In this document: in pieces, positions 1 to 12,316 of the stretch
How positions within the stretch are numbered: the first letter of the stretch is position 1
How the letters are laid out: each line of letters starts with the position of its first letter
Origin: Ampullaceana balthica
Lineage: Eukaryota > Mollusca > Gastropoda > Lymnaeidae
Assembly (NCBI GenBank): GCA_944989445.1
Contig: CALYLW010000121.1
Span: 694,229-758,228, forward strand
Length of the DNA stretch: 64,000 nt
Direction: 5' to 3'
The notes under the pieces: generated by a model
Databases searched by the model: none
Told to the model about the DNA's origin: nothing
Seen by the model: the letters and a program-made list of their open reading frames with translations, nothing else
Program-made: the position numbers and the translations under genes

Positions 1-890
1 ATGCTTTAATTTTCTATAGCGTTCATCGAATTTAATGCAATGTTACACTATCATTATTGTAGGCAGTCCACTTCTGGGAAAAAATTCAAATGGCCCAAAC
101 GTTATACTGGACAAGAAAAAATCCTCGCTCCGTGCTGCTATGTCACGTTACTTATATTAGTGGCTGTCACGTGACACCAGGCCCTGCAGTCATGCGACTT
201 CTATTTGTCCAGACGCCTAAATACTTGCACTGGCGACGTCTCGGCATTCTGTCCTTACGGGAATTCCACCCGAAAAGAATGTCATGTGCATACGTGCGCG
301 TTCAGATGACAAGAAAATGCGCACGTGTGCAGCTATGTTTCAGCTTATATCCATCGTAATCTCCTGCAATATATTTCACTGAAACAAGGAAACGAATGGG
401 AAAGGGAAAAAAACCATGCAAACATCACGATATGCTGGGCAGTGATGTTTATCTTTGAGCTTTGCACGGAGACATTAGAACATTGAATGCAAAGTTGGAA
501 AAATTCATCCGCCTGACAGGTTTGCCATCTCCGTGAACACATATGATGTGTAGATAAGCATATATATGTTGTTGAATGTGGGGGGGGGGCGGGGGTGAAC
601 TCAGTTTTTTCAGTCTCTTTAAAATCGGGGCGGGAGTTATTTTGTGTAAATTAGGAAGGATTATTATCTGGAACCATCATTAGAAATTTGTATGTTTTCA
701 TTACATCAATACCAGTTCTAAGAACATTTAAGGTTTGAACACTAAGCTATTTTGTTAAGACTTTCGACCACACATGGGATAGATCATGTTGTGACCCTAG
801 TGCGGATTTCAATGCTTCGTTGTGACTTCTATTTTGTAAAATCTCCAATTTTAATGTATCAAATTGTTTGTTTTTTCATTTCAAATATCT
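1..890. other. Non-coding, no gene recognised
   Basis: No frame reads like a conserved protein. There is a G-run near 581-594. The right end runs into the degenerate LINE that starts near 895. Confidence 0.5.
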
Positions 891-894
891 TCAC

Positions 895-1912
895 AATTCT
901 TTCCATAAATTTCGTTCCAAACACCTTCACAACCGCCGAGTTGTCCATGGTCAGCAGGTGACAGATGCTTTCCTGGTGAAGACTGGTGTGAGACAAGGTT
1001 GCTTGCTGTCACCATTCCTGTTCCATTGACTGGGTGATGAAAACATCTACACAGCAGAAAAGGAATGGCATCCAATGGACCTTGTGGGATCAACTTGATG
1101 ATCTTGAATTTGCTGATGATCTTGCCCTTCTTGCACATACCCAACAACAGATGCAGGAGAAAACAAACATTGTCGCAGCCACTTCTGCTAGCATGGGTCT
1201 CAACATACACAAAGGGAAGAGTAAAATCCTCAAGGTTAATGCCACCAGTACATCACCCATTATGACTTGAAGGAGAAGCCCTTGAGGAGGTGGACAGTTT
1301 TGTTTACCTTGGCAGCGTGTTAGATAAACAAGGTGGTACAGATGCTGACGTCAAAATAAAGATCGGAAAAGCAAGAGCAGCCTTCCAGCAACTCAAGAAT
1401 GTTTGGGTCTCCAACAACTTAGGGAGCAAGTTAAAAGTAAAGGATTTTTAACGCTATGGTGAAACCTGTGCTGTATGGAGCCGAGACATGGAGAACAACG
1501 GCCGTAAATCTGACCAGAATCCAGTCCTTCATCAACAATTGTCTAAGAAGGATTCTCAGAATTCATTGGCCGGACAAAATCAGCAACCGGGAACTGTGGC
1601 AGCGGACAAAACAGAAGCCCATTGAGGAAGAGATTCTTCAGAAGCGGTGGGGGTGGTCATTAGATGTCTAATACAAAACAATCCCTGAAATGGAATCCAC
1701 AGGGTAAACGGAAAAGAGGCCGTCCAAGAAACACTTAGCGCCGAGAACTGGAGGCAGACATCAAGAGAATTGGCCATGAATGGAAGATCCTGGAGAAGCT
1801 GGCCCAGGATAGAGATGCCTGGAGGTCTCTCGTATGTGGCCTATGCCCTTGGAGGAATCGAAGACGCCGACGATGATCGGTGGAAGCACTTCATGGACGA
1901 GAAGGCTCAACA
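895..1912 (+). pseudogene. Degenerate LINE reverse transcriptase (3' half), multiple stops and frameshifts
   Basis: Fragments in shifting plus-strand frames spell a non-LTR reverse transcriptase in the right order. GVRQGCLLSPFLF (RT motif B) lies near 985-1025. LDDLEFADDLALLAH with the catalytic F-A-D-D lies near 1095-1140. Then come DSFVYLGSVLDKQGGTDADV near 1290-1350, KPVLYGAETWRTT near 1462-1500, RRILRIHWPDKISN near 1545-1590 and a C-terminal GKRKRGRPRNT segment near 1705-1735. A-W-R-S-L-V near 1818-1835 matches the usual end of such LINEs. The 5' endonuclease half is missing and the frame is broken at least four times. This is an old 5'-truncated copy with no function. The clade is RTE-like or a neighbouring lineage; I cannot settle it by eye. 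It differs from the 21-24 kb LINE, which ends in a zinc finger. Confidence 0.85.
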
Positions 1913-1914
1913 AC

Positions 1915-3220
1915 AACCTTCACAACCAGCTCCCTTTTCTATTTGTATTGCAAACAACTCCACAGTCTGGGTCATAAAATGTCACAAAGCCTTAACAATA
2001 GAACTGATCTTTAAACAATTAAGTCTCCCATTTATCACTACAGAAAATGACAATTTTGCTAGGTGTTGTAATGTATAAATTTCTGTGTTTTTTTTAATTT
2101 TTAAATTATTTATTTTTAAAAATTTCCAATACCAGCCAAACTCTTTTTCTGAATATCACATAAAAAAGCCACACATCCTTCGCCGTTTTTCTCTACAACA
2201 TAAATTAACTTAACTTAAATGAGCGGATTGTGTTTGTCTTAGCATATGTTAAGTCATCTAATTTCTGTTATGTAAATTAATTCAATAAATGTCTGTCCTG
2301 TATACAATTCTGGCACTTAAAAAGACAATGACCAAACATGGTTTCTTGTTGTTTGTTTTGTATTCCACTACTTGCGATTAGCAAATACTCTTCTTTGGGT
2401 TAACCCATGAGTTTTTCTCTGCTTGAAGTGAGCCCATAGAAAAGATTTTGGTAACCTTAAAATTCCACGTAGCGAAGGGAATAGTAAACAGAAACATAAA
2501 TGGAAAGCGTGTCGATTACAACACGTGCCAATAACATGAGGGTCACTACATAGGTTTTTAAAACTATTTTTTTTAAATTTTTCCTTTTCTATCTGTGAAC
2601 TATTTGTAACTATAACTATATGTAACTCTTTATGTAGGCGTTCTCACAGTACATAATCTTGTGCACAATAATCCACTGAAGAAGTTTGTTTATACAAAAC
2701 AACTTTAATATTTATAGTTTGTACACAGAAATATCATTTGAGGTTATACAACATGGAAATCTTGAGGCACACATATATTCCGTCCTTACACCACGGAACT
2801 CCACTGACAACTGTTTCGCCCAACACTTTCAACCAATAGGAATGCTCCTTTCTTCCCGCGTTTCTTATACACGTGACATTACGTCACAAAATTGTGTTAA
2901 TCACATGTGACACTATTGTCATCTACATTGATTCACTGTTTTAGTTGAAGTCACTGATACATTTACTTTAAACATCAGTATATTTTTTAAAGTGGAAATA
3001 ATTGCATAATTGTTATTGATATTTTTAATCGCATTATTTCCCTCTGTCGCGGTAGTGGAGAGACTTCCATGCAAAGTAGAAAGTTGAGCGTTTTCCATAA
3101 TTCTTGACACGCTAAAAGATTTTTCTAGAACTGAATGTGAGGAAGATTGAAGAAAACGCCGAAACTTAAACCAAGTTCTAAAATGTGCTCATTGTTTGTT
3201 AATCTGGTGAACTCAAGGAG
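1915..3220. other. AT-rich non-coding stretch
   Basis: Poly-T and poly-A rich; no coding signal or recognisable element seen. Confidence 0.5.
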
Positions 3221-3222
3221 GA

Positions 3223-3445
3223 AGAACAGTTCTTTCTTATATCACACTTCAGTTTAAAGAACATTACTTTCTTATATCACACTTCAGTTTAAAGAACAGT
3301 TACTTTCTTATATCACACTTCAGTTTAAAGAACAGTTACTTTCTTATACATTCTTTATATCACACTTCAGTTTAAAGAACAGTTTACTTTCTTATATCAC
3401 ACTTCAGTTTAAAGAACATTACTTTCTTATATCACACTTCAGTTC
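3223..3445. repeat. 36-bp minisatellite, ~6 copies
   Basis: Tandem unit built on TTTCTTATATCACACTTCAG followed by TTTAAAGAACAGTTAC. One unit carries an extra TTATACATTC insertion near 3345. Confidence 0.9.
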
Positions 3446-4330
3446 TTTTTTTAAAATGTATATATATATACTGTATATAAAAATTCAGAATGCAATTTAA
3501 CTTTCCACAGTTAAATGTACAAATCAATGGTATGAATTTGAAAGAAGGAACTAGTTATATGTTCATTTGATGTTATCTACATTAGTTTGAGTAATTCTAT
3601 AATAAATGTCAAATGTTGAGTGGGATGGGTGGGGGGGGGGTCAGGGTGGGGGGGGGAGTCATTTAATTTGAAGCTTTATCTTTGAACGGAATATAACAAT
3701 TAGGCAGCCCTATAATTTATGGTTTACATCGTCTACGCATTTTTTTATATAACTAAATCAGAATTCGATCTTCGAAATGAACGTTCAAACTGTCAACAAC
3801 ATAAAGCAACATGACAAAAAAAATATGCGTAACAAAATATCCTTATTGAGATAATATTTCTATTTTATTGCATTGAACAGAAATGTATAATGTGAAACCA
3901 TGATATCACAAAAGCATGCTTTCAACAAATTCCTCATGATGGTCTCGGGTGGAGAAACTCGGTATAAAATATTTTGTGGGCTGGTAAAGTTATCTACACC
4001 AGAAAAGGTCATGAATCTATGTACACGATAGCGTTGAAGAGTGGACACTGTACGTTGAAACAGTCGACAAAAAAAACAAATTCACTAATTTAAAAATTGT
4101 TTAAAAAAACTCCTGTGCTTGGACACATGAAGCAAATTCAGGTGGGTGAATGTCTTTTTTTAAACCATAACAACATTTAAAAACACCCCATATGAACTGT
4201 TGTAAGACTCAACATAACTAATTCGTCTTTTTTTTAAAGGTACCGATTCTTATAACCTGGCCGAAAAAATCCTTTAACAGGATTGTTTGGCCAATATAGA
4301 CCACGTCTAAGACTGATGACTGCGCCAACT
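3446..4330. other. AT-rich non-coding stretch with G-runs
   Basis: Contains G8-G9 runs near 3630-3656 and several poly-T tracts. No gene seen. Confidence 0.45.
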
Positions 4331-4429
4331 GAAGTATCGTTTATTTACAACATTGTTAAAATTTCAGGATACTAAATTCTATTACAGTCGCTGCACAGCT
4401 CTTAGGCAAAGCATCTAGATGCAATGCGG

Positions 4430-4945
4430 ATGATGAAAACCAAAGTACCCGTTGAGAGTCGGGTAAGTCCGAAGTGACCGTTTCGTCCCCTCTCAATTTA
4501 CTAGCAACGCTATTGACCGGTGCCGGTTTAGGGCCAGGAGAGCCAGTACAGATTAGTAAAAGGTACCGCGAAGAACGCAGCGGACGCCAGCTCTGAGGAA
4601 ACCTTCCGCTGGGGGTTACAACCTAGGTAGGTCTTTGAGGATCCCCCGCTTAGCGGCGGTCCTAACCATGGAGACTCGTATGCTTTGCCGGGGTGGCGCC
4701 AAAGTGGTAGCGGGTCGTAGTAGTGAATCCCCCCCTCCTTGTGAGGCCAATTTAGTGGGAGGCATTTTCCACTCTATGTCCTGGATGCCCAGGTGGCCGC
4801 TTCCGAAGCGACCACTCCGGGGGGGGGGAGAGGGGGGTTCTCAGCTGTTACGTCCCCTAGGGGCCAGACAGCTGATGGGATCTTTCGGGAAGCCCCATGA
4901 AGAGCGCAGGCTCGGGACTGCTGATTTTCTTCCACATGTAGAATC
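4430..4945. other. GC-rich island of unknown nature, possibly a LINE 5' region or other interspersed repeat
   Basis: About 500 bp of markedly higher GC than the AT-rich surroundings, with sharp edges. A 110-codon frame (4635-4967, plus) covers part of it: it is rich in arginine and glycine, matches no family I know and lacks domain motifs. A G9 run is near 4818-4827. The sequence style (CCCCCGCTTAGCGGCGG, with paired palindromic segments) suits the 5' UTR of a non-LTR element or a SINE-like repeat better than a gene. No second copy is in this window. Confidence 0.35.
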
Positions 4946-5062
4946 ATTAGCAATAGAAGAAATTTAAACAAATTTAAAAATACAACATCTTTGTTGGCCC
5001 AAAAGAGAAGAGGTTTAAAATTAATCAAAAGATGTGGATAAACAACTGTCTAATACTTGGTC

Positions 5063-5758
5063 TATATCAGAGAATTGTGTCATATCAGAGAATTGTGTCT
5101 ATATCAGTGAATTGTGTCTATATCAGAGGATTGTGTCTATATCAGAGAATTGTGTCTATATCAGAGGATTGTGTCTATATCACAGGATTGTGTCTATATC
5201 AGAGAATTGTGTCTATATCAGAGAAGTGTGTCTATATCAGAGAATTGTGTCTATATCAGAGAATTGTGTCTATATCAGAGAATTGTGTCTATATCAGAGA
5301 ATTGTGTCTATATCAGAGAAGTGTGTCTATATCAGAGAATTGTGTCTATATCAGAGAATTGTGTTTATATCAGAGAATTTTGTCTATATCAGAGAATTGT
5401 GTCTATATCAGAGAAGTGTGTCTATATCAGAGAATTGTGTCTATATCAGAGAATTGTGTGTATATCAGAGAATTGTGTCTATATCAGAGAATTGTGTCTA
5501 TATCAGAGGATTGTGTCTATATCAGAGAAGTGTGTCTATATCAGAGAATTGTGTATATATCAGAGGATTGTGTCTATATCAGAGAATTGTGTCTATATCA
5601 GAGAATTGTGTCTATATCAGAGAAGTGTGTCTATATCAAAGAATTGTGTCTATATCAGAGAATTGTGTCTATATCAGAGAATTGTGTCTATATCAGAGAA
5701 TTGTGTCTATATCAGAGAATTGTGTCTATATCAGAGAAGTGTGTCTATATCAGATACT
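5063..5758. repeat. 19-bp minisatellite, ~37 copies
   Basis: Unit TATATCAGAGAATTGTGTC with a few recurrent variants (GAAGTG, GAGGATTG). Because 19 is not a multiple of three, all three plus frames stay open and give the same cyclic 19-residue peptide, so the 230-277 codon frames here are artefacts. Confidence 0.97.
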
Positions 5759-5759
5759 T

Positions 5760-7270
5760 TGATAGGTGGTTGTGGAGGACCAATGAGCCAAACACATTCC
5801 AAATAATTGTGAAAAATCGAAGATCTTCAAAAAATCTAGCAGACGTCAGGCACTTTCCACGGTAAAAATCCATTTGAATTCCCTACACATTTGACCGATG
5901 CTTGACACCTGAGGGCTACATCATCCAAGTTGACAAACTGTTAAAAAAAGAGCTTAATATATTTTAGATATTTTTTAAATTTTTAAAAAGAATGATTTTA
6001 TTGTTAGAGATGTTTGTTTGTTTGTTTGTGTGGTAAAAGATCCGTTTTGTTGGATGGCACTCCTGTTTTTGTTAGCGTGCAAATTGCTCTCCCTTAATTT
6101 ATTTGTTAATTGTTTAATTAATCCAACAGATGCCGAAAAGGGGGTGGGGGGGGGGAATATACTCATCTAGACCAAAAGGTAGAGGCGCCTTTAATTTTTT
6201 TAAAAGCTATTTAGAAAAAGTTGACGCCGCCATTCTATTTATCCACATAGTTTATTATTTTTGTCTAGGCATTTAAGTTGTATGTTTTACGCAGAGGCTA
6301 ATTCTCAAAAGGGCCGCTGTATCGGTACGATCACGTGATTGCTCACTGCACTATTGTAACGGTGGCTTAACTTTGATTTAAAAGTGAACGGAAAAATCAC
6401 TGAATGTTGAGACGAGATTTTTTTAATGAGATAAATCCTTAAAAACGTGTTAGCGAGACAATATTTTTGTTACAGATAAAAAAAAGAACAGCTTGAAGGA
6501 GAAAAGAACATGTTTCCATTTGTTATCTTGAAATAAATACAAGACTGAATTTTAAAAATACTATCATTATTAATTTAATATTTGCATCGCCTTAATCTAA
6601 AATTGCGATCGAATTCTATGAAATGCCCCAATACTTGCAGAACGACTTATCAATAGTTCGTTCATATCTGGACCAAAGTCTAAATTTGTTGGTTGTCAAC
6701 GATCTCTTTCCCTTTTGCAAAGAATCATACGAACATTTTCATTTTACATTTATGCCATTGTTTGGCGTAAAATCAGATGTCACCCTTGATGTTTTGAAAT
6801 ATAATAAGTTCATCAACTTATGGAACTCATCCAAAATAATTTTGATGATTATAATTATTACATTCCGTCCGAAAAAAAACAACCTCAAAGCTAATCTAAC
6901 AACTGATCGAGTTAAAAGAATTTCTATAATGTCAGAATTATAGATTTTAACTGACTAGTAACTTAATCATTCGGCTACTAAATTCAAGTACTAATTACAG
7001 GATTGAAAAAAACGTATAGCCAAACAAAAAAGTTAATTAAAATAACACGAGAAAGACAACGTTGTCTAAATGGTTTTAAATTCAAGATACGCACGCTCTA
7101 ATAATTTGAAGTGATCTCAGTCGACAACAAACAAATCTGGGGAATTAATTTTGGCAGATCAGTTAATTAAGGAGTGCTGGTTATGTTTTTAAAAAAATGA
7201 AATTATGCCTTATGAGAGCTGACACTTCAGAAATGTAAGCGGTAATTGTTAGATCATTTATATTAACTCG
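5760..7270. other. AT-rich non-coding stretch
   Basis: No convincing coding sequence. A 106-codon frame at 6623-6943 has AT-driven composition and no recognisable motif, so I do not call it a gene. Confidence 0.45.
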
Positions 7271-7774
7271 TGGCGTCTGGTTCATTGTTTGCCGCAAAAA
7301 ACTTTGGATCGATTTTAACCCTGAAATTTTGCAGGCAGACTCGTGGCAACGATAAAAATGGTCTATTAAAATTTCAGATCTATCGAATGTACTATAATTA
7401 AATTAATGAATTTTTAGATTATCTCTATGTATCTCTGTGTAGCATGTACATTTTTGTGCTAGACCGTCGTGGTGCGTATTATATTGAAAAACTTTTTAAT
7501 ATTTATGTTCCTATCGCGCGGTGCGGTGCGTATTATATTGACCATACTATTTTAAAATATCAGTATATTCCCGATCTTTAAATGTTTGTGCTAGTGCGTC
7601 GCGAGGTGTTCATTACATTGAACATGTTTTTATAACCCCTTTCCTGTGTTTAAATCGAGCTGAAATTTAGCAGGCAGACTGTAGTATTTTTTAAACTATA
7701 AATCATTTATATATTTGAGACATAAATAAAATTTTGGATTTTTGGATTGTCGTGCGATGCGTATTATAATGATC
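7270..7774. repeat. Diverged local repeats related to the short Helitrons and the 57-61 kb array
   Basis: GCAGGCAGACT recurs at about 7333 and 7670. The motif TGCGTATTATA recurs near 7474, 7526 and 7758. The segment near 7370-7420 resembles the inverted form of the array motif GATCTGAAATTTTGATAC. These look like eroded pieces of the same repeat families. Confidence 0.45.
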
Positions 7775-8069
7775 CTAGTGTATTACCCGTCAAAAATGAC
7801 AGAAGTTTTCAAAATAAATACATTCCACCTGAAATCTATTTATTTTGAAAAAATACACATCAGAACTTTTATTTATTTTATTCATTTTTATTTTATTCAT
7901 TTATTTTCATATTGCACAATTTTATGTGGAACGTTCCAAAAGAGTTATTTTTGGTGCAGTAATTAGGTGTGCTGCTTTCTAAAATTAGTATCGTCACGGA
8001 CCGACAGACATTGCATACATTTCAAATTATGTATTTTGATACTTTCATTTATGTCTCGTATATAAGAGA
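7775..8069 (-). mobile_element. Short non-autonomous Helitron (complete, 295 bp)
   Basis: Read on the minus strand it starts with TCTCTTATATACGAGAC after a flanking A. It ends with a TGTCA/TGACG-type hairpin, seven bases, then CTAG. The start after A, TC 5' end, 3' hairpin and CTRR end are the Helitron signature. The base after CTAG is G rather than the usual T. The interior is AT-rich and has no ORF. It shares the ATTACTGCACCAAAAATAAC module with the copies at 41931-42253 and elsewhere. Confidence 0.75.
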
Positions 8070-8535
8070 TTTATGGTCAAAACCTTGTTTTTTACGGGTT
8101 TTTTAATTATAGAAATTAAATTGTGTGACAACTATAAATCTTCCGTCACATGACGTGATGACGCACACTAAACTCACATTTAAACCCGCATCTAGCGTGC
8201 TGAGAGTTTTCCATCATAGACTAACGGTTTATGACATCTTAAAATGCGCACCGTGCAATGTGCGCAGCACAGAGTTAACTATTCACTCTCATGTAAAACA
8301 CCAAGAGTAGCTTCCATGGTGCAAGTCCTTTAGTTTAACATGTTAAACTGACAAATTTGGCTGGTGTTAGACATGACTACCAGTCTGATATTGATGTCTC
8401 AAGATTTCTATCTGTAACAGCCATTAAATAATGATCAGTGGTCAATTGGTAATCGGATGGGGAGGTCAGAATTTGCGGTGCGCTGTGGTTTTCGTTGGTC
8501 AGTTTAGATTATGGGGTGGTGGGAACAGTGATTGT
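8070..8535. other. Non-coding, unassigned
   Basis: Unique-looking sequence between the short Helitron and the 12-bp minisatellite. No gene signal. Confidence 0.4.
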
Positions 8536-8536
8536 G

Positions 8537-9240
8537 GTAAGGGTGTTGTACGTGGTGTTGTACGTGGTGTTGTGCGTGGTGTTGCACGTGGTGTTGTATG
8601 TGGTGTTGTACATGGTGTTGTACATGGTGTTGTACGTGGTGTTGCACGTGGTGTTGTATGTGGTGTTGTACATGGTGTTGTACGTGGTGTTGTATGTGGT
8701 GTTGCACATGGTGTTGCCCATGGTGTTGTATGTGGTGTTGTACATGGTGTTGTACGTGGTATTGCACGTGGTGTTGTATGTGGTGTTGTACATGGTGTTG
8801 CACGTGGTGTTGTACGTGGTGTTGTACGTGGTGTTGTACGTGGTTTTGTACGTGGTGTTGTACGTGGTGTTGTATGTGGTGTTGTACGTGGTGTTGTACA
8901 TGGTGTTGCACGTGGTGTTGTACATGGTGTTGTACGTGGTGTTGTACGTGGTGTTGTACGTGGTGTTGTACATGGTGTTGTACGTGGTGTTGCACGTGGT
9001 GTTGTACATGGTGTTGCCCGTGGTGTTGTACATGGTGTTGTACGTGGTGTTGTACATGGTGTTGTACGTGGTGTTGTACATGGTGTTGTACGTGGTGTTG
9101 TACGTGGTGTTGTACGTGGTGTTGTACATGGTGTTGCACGTGGTGTTGCACGTGGTGTTGTACGTGGTGTTGTACGTGGTGTTGTAGTGGTGTTGCACGT
9201 GGTGTTGCACGTGGTGTTGCACGTGGTGTTGCACGTGGTG
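8537..9240. repeat. 12-bp minisatellite, ~58 copies
   Basis: Unit GTACGTGGTGTT, with variants almost entirely at the Y/R positions (GTACAT, GTATGT, GCACGT). Two frames on each strand, and a third plus frame, are open for over 200 codons (GVVR, YVVL, QHHV, YNTT, TWCC repeats), as expected for a stop-free 12-mer. Not protein coding. Confidence 0.97.
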
Positions 9241-9301
9241 TGGTCAGTGTATGAGGAGAGTCAGGGTAAGTAGGCAGAACTCTAGAGAATTCGGGTTTAG
9301 T

Positions 9302-9600
9302 GGTTATGGTGAGGAAGGTGTGTGTGACTGATGGTGTGAGGAAAATGTGTGTGACTGATGGTGTGAGGAAGGTGTGTGTGACTGATGGTGTGAGGAAGGT
9401 GTGTGTGACTGATGGTGTGAGGAAAGTGTGTGGGACTGATGGTGAACTCAGTAAGGGAGGCTAGTGTCGAGGTCACGGAGGGTTAATGGCCATTAGGTCA
9501 GTGGCTGTAGTGAGGTCAGTGTTGGTAGCTAGTGGTGAGGTCAGTTTGGGTGTTAGTGGTGAGGTCACTGTGGGTGGTTAATGGTGAGGTCACTGTGTCA
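9302..9600. repeat. 27-bp minisatellite (~5 copies), then degenerate GAGGTCA repeats
   Basis: From 9302 to 9446 the unit is GTGAGGAAGGTGTGTGTGAC plus TGATGGT. From about 9455 a looser ~30-bp repeat centred on GGTGAGGTCAGTG continues four to five times. Confidence 0.88.
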
Positions 9601-9812
9601 GTGTATGTGGTTTACGCCATTACAAGTTCTGAGGATTTTGCACCTAAAAATCGGGGTAGGGGGGTGGGGGGTCAAAAAGAGGTTAAGGCGGTCAATGAAG
9701 TAAAGCTCAGTTCAATCGGTGGGTGACCAGATAACGCGACAAGGGCAATGTTGGGCGGAATAAAAACAGATAGGTCAACACGCCTCAATGTGACCTGACC
9801 ATTGAGGCTTGT

Positions 9813-10152
9813 GTCGTATCGTCTCACAGTCCAGGGCTAGCAAACGGGGATCATCACAATGAAATGGGGCCATAATGGTGGTCGTATCGTCTCACAGTCC
9901 AGGGCTAGCAAACGGGGATCATCACAATGAAATGTGGCCATAATGGTGGTCGTGATTGTGTCGTATTGTCTCACAGTCCAGGGCTAGCAAACGGGGATCA
10001 TCACAATGAAATGGGGCCATAATGGTGGTCGTGATTGTGTCGTATCGTCTCACAGTCCAGGGCTAGCAAACGGGGATCATCACAATGAAATGGGGCCATA
10101 ATGGTGGTCGTGATTGTGTCGTATCGTCTCACAGTCCAGGGCTAGCAATAAT
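9813..10152. repeat. 79-bp minisatellite, ~4.5 copies
   Basis: The motif CACAGTCCAGGGCTAGCAA begins at 9825, 9893, 9972, 10051 and 10130, giving spacings of 68, 79, 79 and 79. Copies are nearly identical; the first is 11 bp short. Confidence 0.95.
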
Positions 10153-10154
10153 AT

Positions 10155-11980
10155 GGGGCCATAATGGTGATCGTGATTCATGCAAGCGCTGATGGACAAC
10201 AACAATGACTCAGAGATGGCTCCATATTTGGAGAGCTCATCGAAAGAAACAAAGACGCGGCTATAAGATCAGATGGAAATATAACATCGATAGAAAAAAA
10301 AACACCAATGGAACATTGTTACGCAATAGTTTCCAGATGACGTATATACTCGAAGAATTCGGGTTTGGAATTTATGCGCATAGCCACATAGCTCATACGA
10401 ATGCACACTTCTAGGATACAGGTAGGCATGTCTGCGCAGGGTTGTGAACAGAATTAGACAGGGGCGCGCAACGGGGGATATCATTCATGAATAATGGGCA
10501 ACAGGCTTGTGATTACACGTGAAATCAATTAGGGTGAATTCGGCTTTTAAAACAACTGTTAGATTTTTCTTACAAGGATGGGTATTTTAAAAGCGTTCTA
10601 TGAAGACATTGAAGTCAATGAGTTGTGAATCTATTCAGGTTTCAACACACCTCAACGATTTTTTCATATAGCAATTGCCGGTTTAACAAGTCACAGCGTC
10701 AAAAGAAAAAAACAAAAAACTTTTAAAAACATTTACATTTTGGTCTTATAATGTACAAGGTGATATGCTGGCGACTCTATTATGTCATTTGTCTCACATT
10801 TTGGTCATAAAACGAATGCATTAATCGTTATGTATTTGGATGCTAAAACACGTTACACATACAAAGATGTCAAAACATTATCTTGTTGGCTTGAATAAAT
10901 AAAACACAATATATTATTTTTTAATAAAAGAAATATCAAATGTATAGGCATCAAGTATTACGTCATTTTAATATTATACAATTGAAACAGGAAACCTAAC
11001 ATGTAAACAAAATAAACGTTTTTTTAACAAATGTTTTGTCAAAGAAACGAAATAAATTTTACTTCAACATATATTGAAATGTTCAGAACTAAATGGTAGT
11101 TAAATTCATTCTTCAGTCAGTCTTCATTATTTTGCAATAACTGTTTTTAGGCAGTCCACGTAACATTTACAAAGCTATAGAACACTCAACCAAGAACACA
11201 AAAGCAATGCGATTCTTTCATTAAAAAGACTCATGTAACGTACAGTGTCGTACAGGCTGATACAACGTTAATTGTACATTTTTATTGGGTACGGTATTAA
11301 AAACTGGACCTTGGGGTCCTTTGGCCACAGTGACGTAGATGTATCCCAGGTCTTTCAAATCATACACCCTAGAAATATCCCCACTTACCAATAATTCATG
11401 TCCATGATGTTTCAAATTTATGTCTACTAAATTTACGAGGGAAATTCTACATTAAATAAACAGATTTATTTTGACTAGAAACCCCATTATTAGTAGTGTA
11501 TCAGTCTCCACCATGCATCCCGCACAATTGCACCCCCCCCCACTTTTGTGTGTGTGAATATTTTAGCACTGCCTCTTGCATTGAAGATTTATCCCAATAT
11601 ATAAATTTCCGTCACAAACAAGACAATTACGGTTACGCACCAAACGCAGCTGTGTCACTATTTTATTTGCCCCTTTGCAGAAAGCGCCACTTGAACCAGA
11701 CGACCGATGCGTTAGCTAAAATAATGATGTATATTAATACGTTCTCAAAACACAATTTCAAAAAAGTTCAGATTTAACTCACAAACAAGCTACCCCCACC
11801 TATAAATGTGCTTAAATAACACTTTAAAGGTGGAGATATGTCCCTTTCCGATCCTTTCATATCAAATTGCAAACGCCACTGTATGCTTTAAGGAGATATC
11901 TATTGGAACCTGCAATATGGATAAAAGTCTTAAAGATTCTTTACACCGGCCAATGCGATGAATGTCTTATAGATAAGCAA
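10155..11980. other. AT-rich non-coding stretch
   Basis: Short frames only (up to 93 codons), none with a recognisable motif. No transposon termini identified. Confidence 0.45.
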
Positions 11981-11981
11981 A

Positions 11982-12316
11982 GCAACATAGCCAGTCCAAG
12001 GACGTTTCCGCCACCGTTCGGTGGCATGTTGTAACTCCCCTCCAACAGACGTCTCGACCGGCATACATGTGCATCACGTCAAAATACTATTCATTATAGT
12101 TAAAATAAATAACTCGTAAAAACAGAGCTTTTGACTATATAAATCCCAACGCGCATAACTCAAAATAAAGTCTTGGAAGAAATACTGCACCAAAAATAAC
12201 TCGTTTTGAACGTCCGTGTAAACGTATTCAATATGATTGGCTGTAGGAGTCATATGTGTTTGAGGGACCAATCGCTATCGATGACCGCACGGAACACAGC
12301 CTTTTATTATATAGGA
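11982..12316 (-). mobile_element. 335-bp interspersed element, copy 1 of 3 (Helitron-like)
   Basis: About 90% similar by eye to 54467-54799 and 61555-61887. On the minus strand it begins TCCTATATAATAAAAGGC and ends about 10 bases after a CGTCC-TT-GGACG type hairpin; this copy has changes in the stem. It holds the module CTGCACCAAAAATAACTCG also seen in the short Helitrons. The TC start and 3' hairpin fit a Helitron relative, but the last bases (around GTTG) are not the usual CTRR, so the class is not certain. Confidence 0.6.

Noticed and set aside
5032..5865. 277-, 242- and 230-codon frames with YQRIVSISE repeats
   Set aside because: All three frames give the same cyclic peptide from a 19-bp satellite that lacks stops.
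6623..6943. 106-codon plus frame
   Set aside because: AT-driven composition, no motif, no splice context.
8431..9273. Five overlapping frames over 200 codons on both strands
   Set aside because: They are translations of a stop-free 12-bp satellite.
9813..10152. CRISPR array (79-bp repeats)
   Set aside because: Units are contiguous with no unique spacers, no cas genes, and the DNA is eukaryotic.
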